Positions 5,282 through 6,648 of a DNA stretch of 6,648 bases are shown one piece after another. The position numbers and the translations under genes are program-made. This DNA is from Spirochaetales bacterium (GTDB lineage Bacteria; Spirochaetota; Spirochaetia; DSM-16054; Sediminispirochaetaceae): assembly GCA_021767325.1 (NCBI GenBank), contig JAASTM010000129.1, positions 1 through 6,648 on the forward strand, read 5' to 3'. A model generated the notes under the pieces. That model had not been told where the DNA came from, did no database searches, and saw nothing but the letters and a program-made list of their open reading frames with translations. The first letter of the stretch is position 1, and every line of letters begins with the position of its first letter.

Positions 5282-5440
5282 CTATCGAGTAGCAATTATC
5301 CAGACGGCATGAACGATACCGGGGATATATCCCAGAATCGTTAAGAGAATATTGAGCCAGAAATGCAGCCCCAGCCCGACCTGTAAAAACACCCCCAGCG
5401 GGGGAAATATAATTGCCAAAATTATTCTGATGAGATCCAT
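5282..5440 (-). CDS. Pmp3/YqaE (UPF0057) family small membrane protein
   Basis: This 52-residue gene starts at ATG 5440 and ends at TAG 5282-5284. A perfect AGGAGG (5447-5452) lies 6 bases upstream. The product is almost entirely hydrophobic, with two predicted membrane helices joined by a short turn. It shows the family pattern: IFPPLGVFLQVGLG near the first helix, then LNILLTILGYIPGIVHAVWII. Pmp3/YqaE proteins sit in the cytoplasmic membrane and are linked to salt, cold or membrane-potential stress in yeast, plants and bacteria; their molecular action is unclear. The gene has its own promoter and converges on the second vapC. Length is normal for the family. Confidence 0.9.
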   Translation of the reverse strand: MDLIRIILAIIFPPLGVFLQVGLGLHFWLNILLTILGYIPGIVHAVWIIATR

Positions 5441-5467
5441 TGTTTTCCTCCTGTTTATATGAATTAC

Positions 5468-5496
5468 AAAATAGAGATAATAATGCGGGCAGTCAA
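5468..5496 (-). promoter_or_regulatory. Putative promoter of the Pmp3/YqaE gene
   Basis: On the minus strand TTGACT (5491-5496) and TATTTT (5468-5473) are separated by 17 bases. The predicted start is near 5461, giving a leader of about 20 nt that contains the AGGAGG sequence. The -35 hexamer is identical to that of the second vapBC promoter. Confidence 0.55.
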
Positions 5497-5501
5497 CAAA
5501 T

Positions 5502-5531
5502 TATACCCGTAGTTTAGATAACCTCCCCATC
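5502..5531. repeat. Intergenic repeat copy 2, upstream of Pmp3 gene
   Basis: TATACCCGTAGTTTA, eight bases, then CCCCATC. This is a direct repeat of 4495-4524 with identical spacing. Similarity to the first intergenic region extends further: CCCATCCGTGCCAA (5526-5539) matches CCCATCCGCGCCAA (4453-4466) at 13 of 14 bases. Confidence 0.45.
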
Positions 5532-5650
5532 CGTGCCAAAAACTTTCGACGTCGAAAGTTCCACTAAACATATGTGTAGTAGTGCGGCCCGCCGGGCGGC
5601 CTGTAACCGAACCTCCCGTAGTGCGATCACACCAGAGTTAAATTCCACTA
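5520..5650. repeat. Duplicated motif pair upstream of the WYL regulator
   Basis: AACCTCCC occurs at 5520-5527 and 5610-5617, and TTCCACTA at 5559-5566 and 5643-5650, in the same order in both units. GTAGTGCG also occurs twice (5579-5586, 5618-5625). The core CACTA/TAGTG therefore appears four times, in the order forward, reverse, reverse, forward. This may be an operator array or a decayed tandem duplication. Confidence 0.4.
5541..5560. promoter_or_regulatory. Perfect 20-bp palindrome, candidate operator
   Basis: AACTTTCGACGTCGAAAGTT equals its own reverse complement over all 20 bases. It has no loop and no T-run, so a dimeric-protein binding site fits better than a terminator. It lies 44 bases upstream of the Pmp3 -35 element and 124 bases upstream of the WYL regulator start, so it could serve either gene. 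Confidence 0.5.
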
Positions 5651-5672
5651 CCCACGGGCCGGCGCTCTCGGG

Positions 5673-5678
5673 TATAAT
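5673..5678 (+). promoter_or_regulatory. Perfect -10 element of the WYL regulator gene
   Basis: TATAAT matches the -10 consensus exactly and ends 6 bases before the ATG at 5685, predicting a leaderless transcript. No good -35 hexamer is found 16-18 bases upstream, so activity may depend on an activator or on the upstream repeats. Confidence 0.45.
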
Positions 5679-5684
5679 CGCGGT

Positions 5685-6620
5685 ATGAAAGCCGATCGAC
5701 TGCTCTCTATTATCATCTACCTCTTGAACCGGGATCTGGTCAGTGCACGGGAGCTGGCCGAGCGCTTTGAGGTGTCGGTGCGGACCATTCAGCGGGATAT
5801 GGAGACCATCGAGCTGGCCGGCATACCGATTATGACCATCCAGGGTCCCCACGGCGGATATTCGCTTATGGAGGGCTTCAGCCTCGACCGGCAGCTGGTG
5901 GGAGTTGAAGATCTGTTCTATATCGTCACCGCCCTCAGCAGTGTGGGGGCATCCATGCCGTCGAAGAGTATCCCACAGACCATAGAGAAGATGAAGGCGC
6001 TGCTGCCGGGGGCTTCCCAGGAAGAGATCGGGGCACGCAACCAGAAGCTGATCATGGACTTCAGCGCCTTCGGCGGTTCGGTCAAGCAGCAGGAGCTGTT
6101 CCGAAGGCTGGAACACGCCATCGACAACTCGATTTTGATCAGTTTCGACTACACCAACAACCGCTTTGAATCCGCCCGGCGGATGATAGAGCCGATGACC
6201 CTGGCCTTCAAATGGCGCTCGTGGTACCTGATCGGTTATTGCCGGCTGCGGGAGGACTACCGGATATTCCGGCTGGGACGGATAAAAAACCTGCAAACTG
6301 AGGAGCGCCATTTTTCTCGACGCGAGTTCGATGCGGCCGCATTTATCGAGCAGGCACAGATTTTTTCCCCGGAACAGCAGATTGACTTGAAGCTGCGCTT
6401 CGATGCCCGTATGCGCCATCTGGTGGAGGAGTTCTTCCCGGCGGACAAATTCACAGTGGAAGCGGACGGCTCTCTGCTGACCGAGGCGAGCATGCCGGAG
6501 AGCGGCTGGGTGTACGGACTCATTCTCAGCTACGGTGAGTACGTCGAGGTCCTGGAGCCGGCCCATATTAGAAAGATAATCCGCAGCAGCGCAGAAAATA
6601 TAAAAAAAATATACGATTAA
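5685..6620 (+). CDS. WYL-domain transcriptional regulator (HTH_11-WYL-WCX)
   Basis: The 311-residue protein opens with a winged helix-turn-helix at about 5-60 (RLLSIIIYLLNR, ARELAERFEVSVRTIQRDME, GPHGGYSL). The middle domain at about 142-208 carries the namesake motif in KWRSWYLIGYCR (Trp180-Tyr181-Leu182), followed by DYRIFRLGRIKNL. A C-terminal WCX extension lies at about 233-308. Proteins of this layout (YafY/PafBC type) are dimeric regulators whose WYL domain binds nucleic acid or another ligand; they control DNA-damage genes, defence loci or metabolic operons. The ATG at 5685 begins the canonical start of the HTH and directly follows a -10 box without a Shine-Dalgarno sequence. Its target may be its own repeat-rich upstream region, the divergent Pmp3 gene, or a gene beyond the window. 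The gene is intact and GC-rich, unlike the caspase body. Confidence 0.9.
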   Translation: MKADRLLSIIIYLLNRDLVSARELAERFEVSVRTIQRDMETIELAGIPIMTIQGPHGGYSLMEGFSLDRQLVGVEDLFYIVTALSSVGASMPSKSIPQTIEKMKALLPGASQEEIGARNQKLIMDFSAFGGSVKQQELFRRLEHAIDNSILISFDYTNNRFESARRMIEPMTLAFKWRSWYLIGYCRLREDYRIFRLGRIKNLQTEERHFSRREFDAAAFIEQAQIFSPEQQIDLKLRFDARMRHLVEEFFPADKFTVEADGSLLTEASMPESGWVYGLILSYGEYVEVLEPAHIRKIIRSSAENIKKIYD

Positions 6621-6648
6621 TTTTTAACTACGACACACTGTTGTCATA

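Noticed and set aside
5464..5571. 35-codon minus-strand frame starting MFSGTFDVES
   Set aside because: No Shine-Dalgarno sequence, overlaps the Pmp3 promoter, and its interesting part is already explained by the repeat at 5502-5531.
5514..6566. 350-codon open frame on the minus strand
   Set aside because: It lies antisense to the clearly recognisable WYL regulator, has no domain pattern, and reflects GC-rich third positions of the real gene.
1..6648. CRISPR array, tRNA, rRNA, insertion sequence
   Set aside because: No regularly spaced repeats, no cloverleaf or rRNA segments, and no transposase or terminal inverted repeats were recognised by eye.
6635..6648. TTGTCA near the window end as a -35 box or part of a weak inverted repeat
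   Set aside because: The window stops before a -10 element or gene could be seen.

Overview
The window looks like an accessory stretch of a bacterial chromosome from an organism with an outer membrane. It begins with the end of an outer-membrane beta-barrel gene, carries a predicted lipoprotein, and is mosaic in base composition. A spirochaete-like host is possible because the lipobox is permissive (SAAAC), but no rRNA or other marker gene is present, so the taxonomy is only a guess.

Layout. Positions 1-441 (+) hold the C-terminal part of a beta-barrel protein. Positions 518-1366 (+) encode a three-helix membrane protein with a TrkA-C (RCK_C) ligand-binding domain. Positions 1419-2402 (+) encode a lipoprotein with a caspase-like (C14) domain, an intact His/Cys dyad and an EF-hand loop; its body is strikingly AT-rich. 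Immediately after its stop, in the same frame, lies a truncated rhodanese domain (2403-2621). A hairpin at 2655-2678 separates this from the convergent vapBC module of 2687-3336 (-). A 47-codon beta-barrel tail (3399-3542, +) looks like a gene remnant. Positions 3574-4368 (-) encode a DUF1295 membrane reductase-like protein. A second, unrelated vapBC module runs 4635-5257 (+), followed by a convergent 52-aa Pmp3/YqaE membrane peptide (5282-5440, -). The window closes with a WYL-domain regulator (5685-6620, +).

How it fits together. There is no long operon. Most units are single genes or toxin-antitoxin pairs with their own recognisable promoter, mixed with broken genes and duplicated intergenic segments, as in a region of repeated insertion and decay. 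Three starts (caspase lipoprotein, first vapB, WYL regulator) lie exactly 6 nt downstream of a -10-like hexamer and have no Shine-Dalgarno sequence, which suggests leaderless mRNAs. DUF1295, second vapB and Pmp3 have strong Shine-Dalgarno sequences. Both vapB promoters carry direct repeats about two helical turns apart that could be autoregulatory operators. The Pmp3/WYL intergenic region carries a perfect 20-bp palindrome and repeated motifs.

Most unusual points: the lipid-anchored caspase-like protein of foreign composition with a rhodanese stump attached to its stop codon, the leaderless pattern, and the repeat-rich regulatory region upstream of the WYL gene. No complete new multi-gene system can be proven from the sequence alone. 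No intergenic stretch exceeds 300 bases; the longest is 5441-5684.
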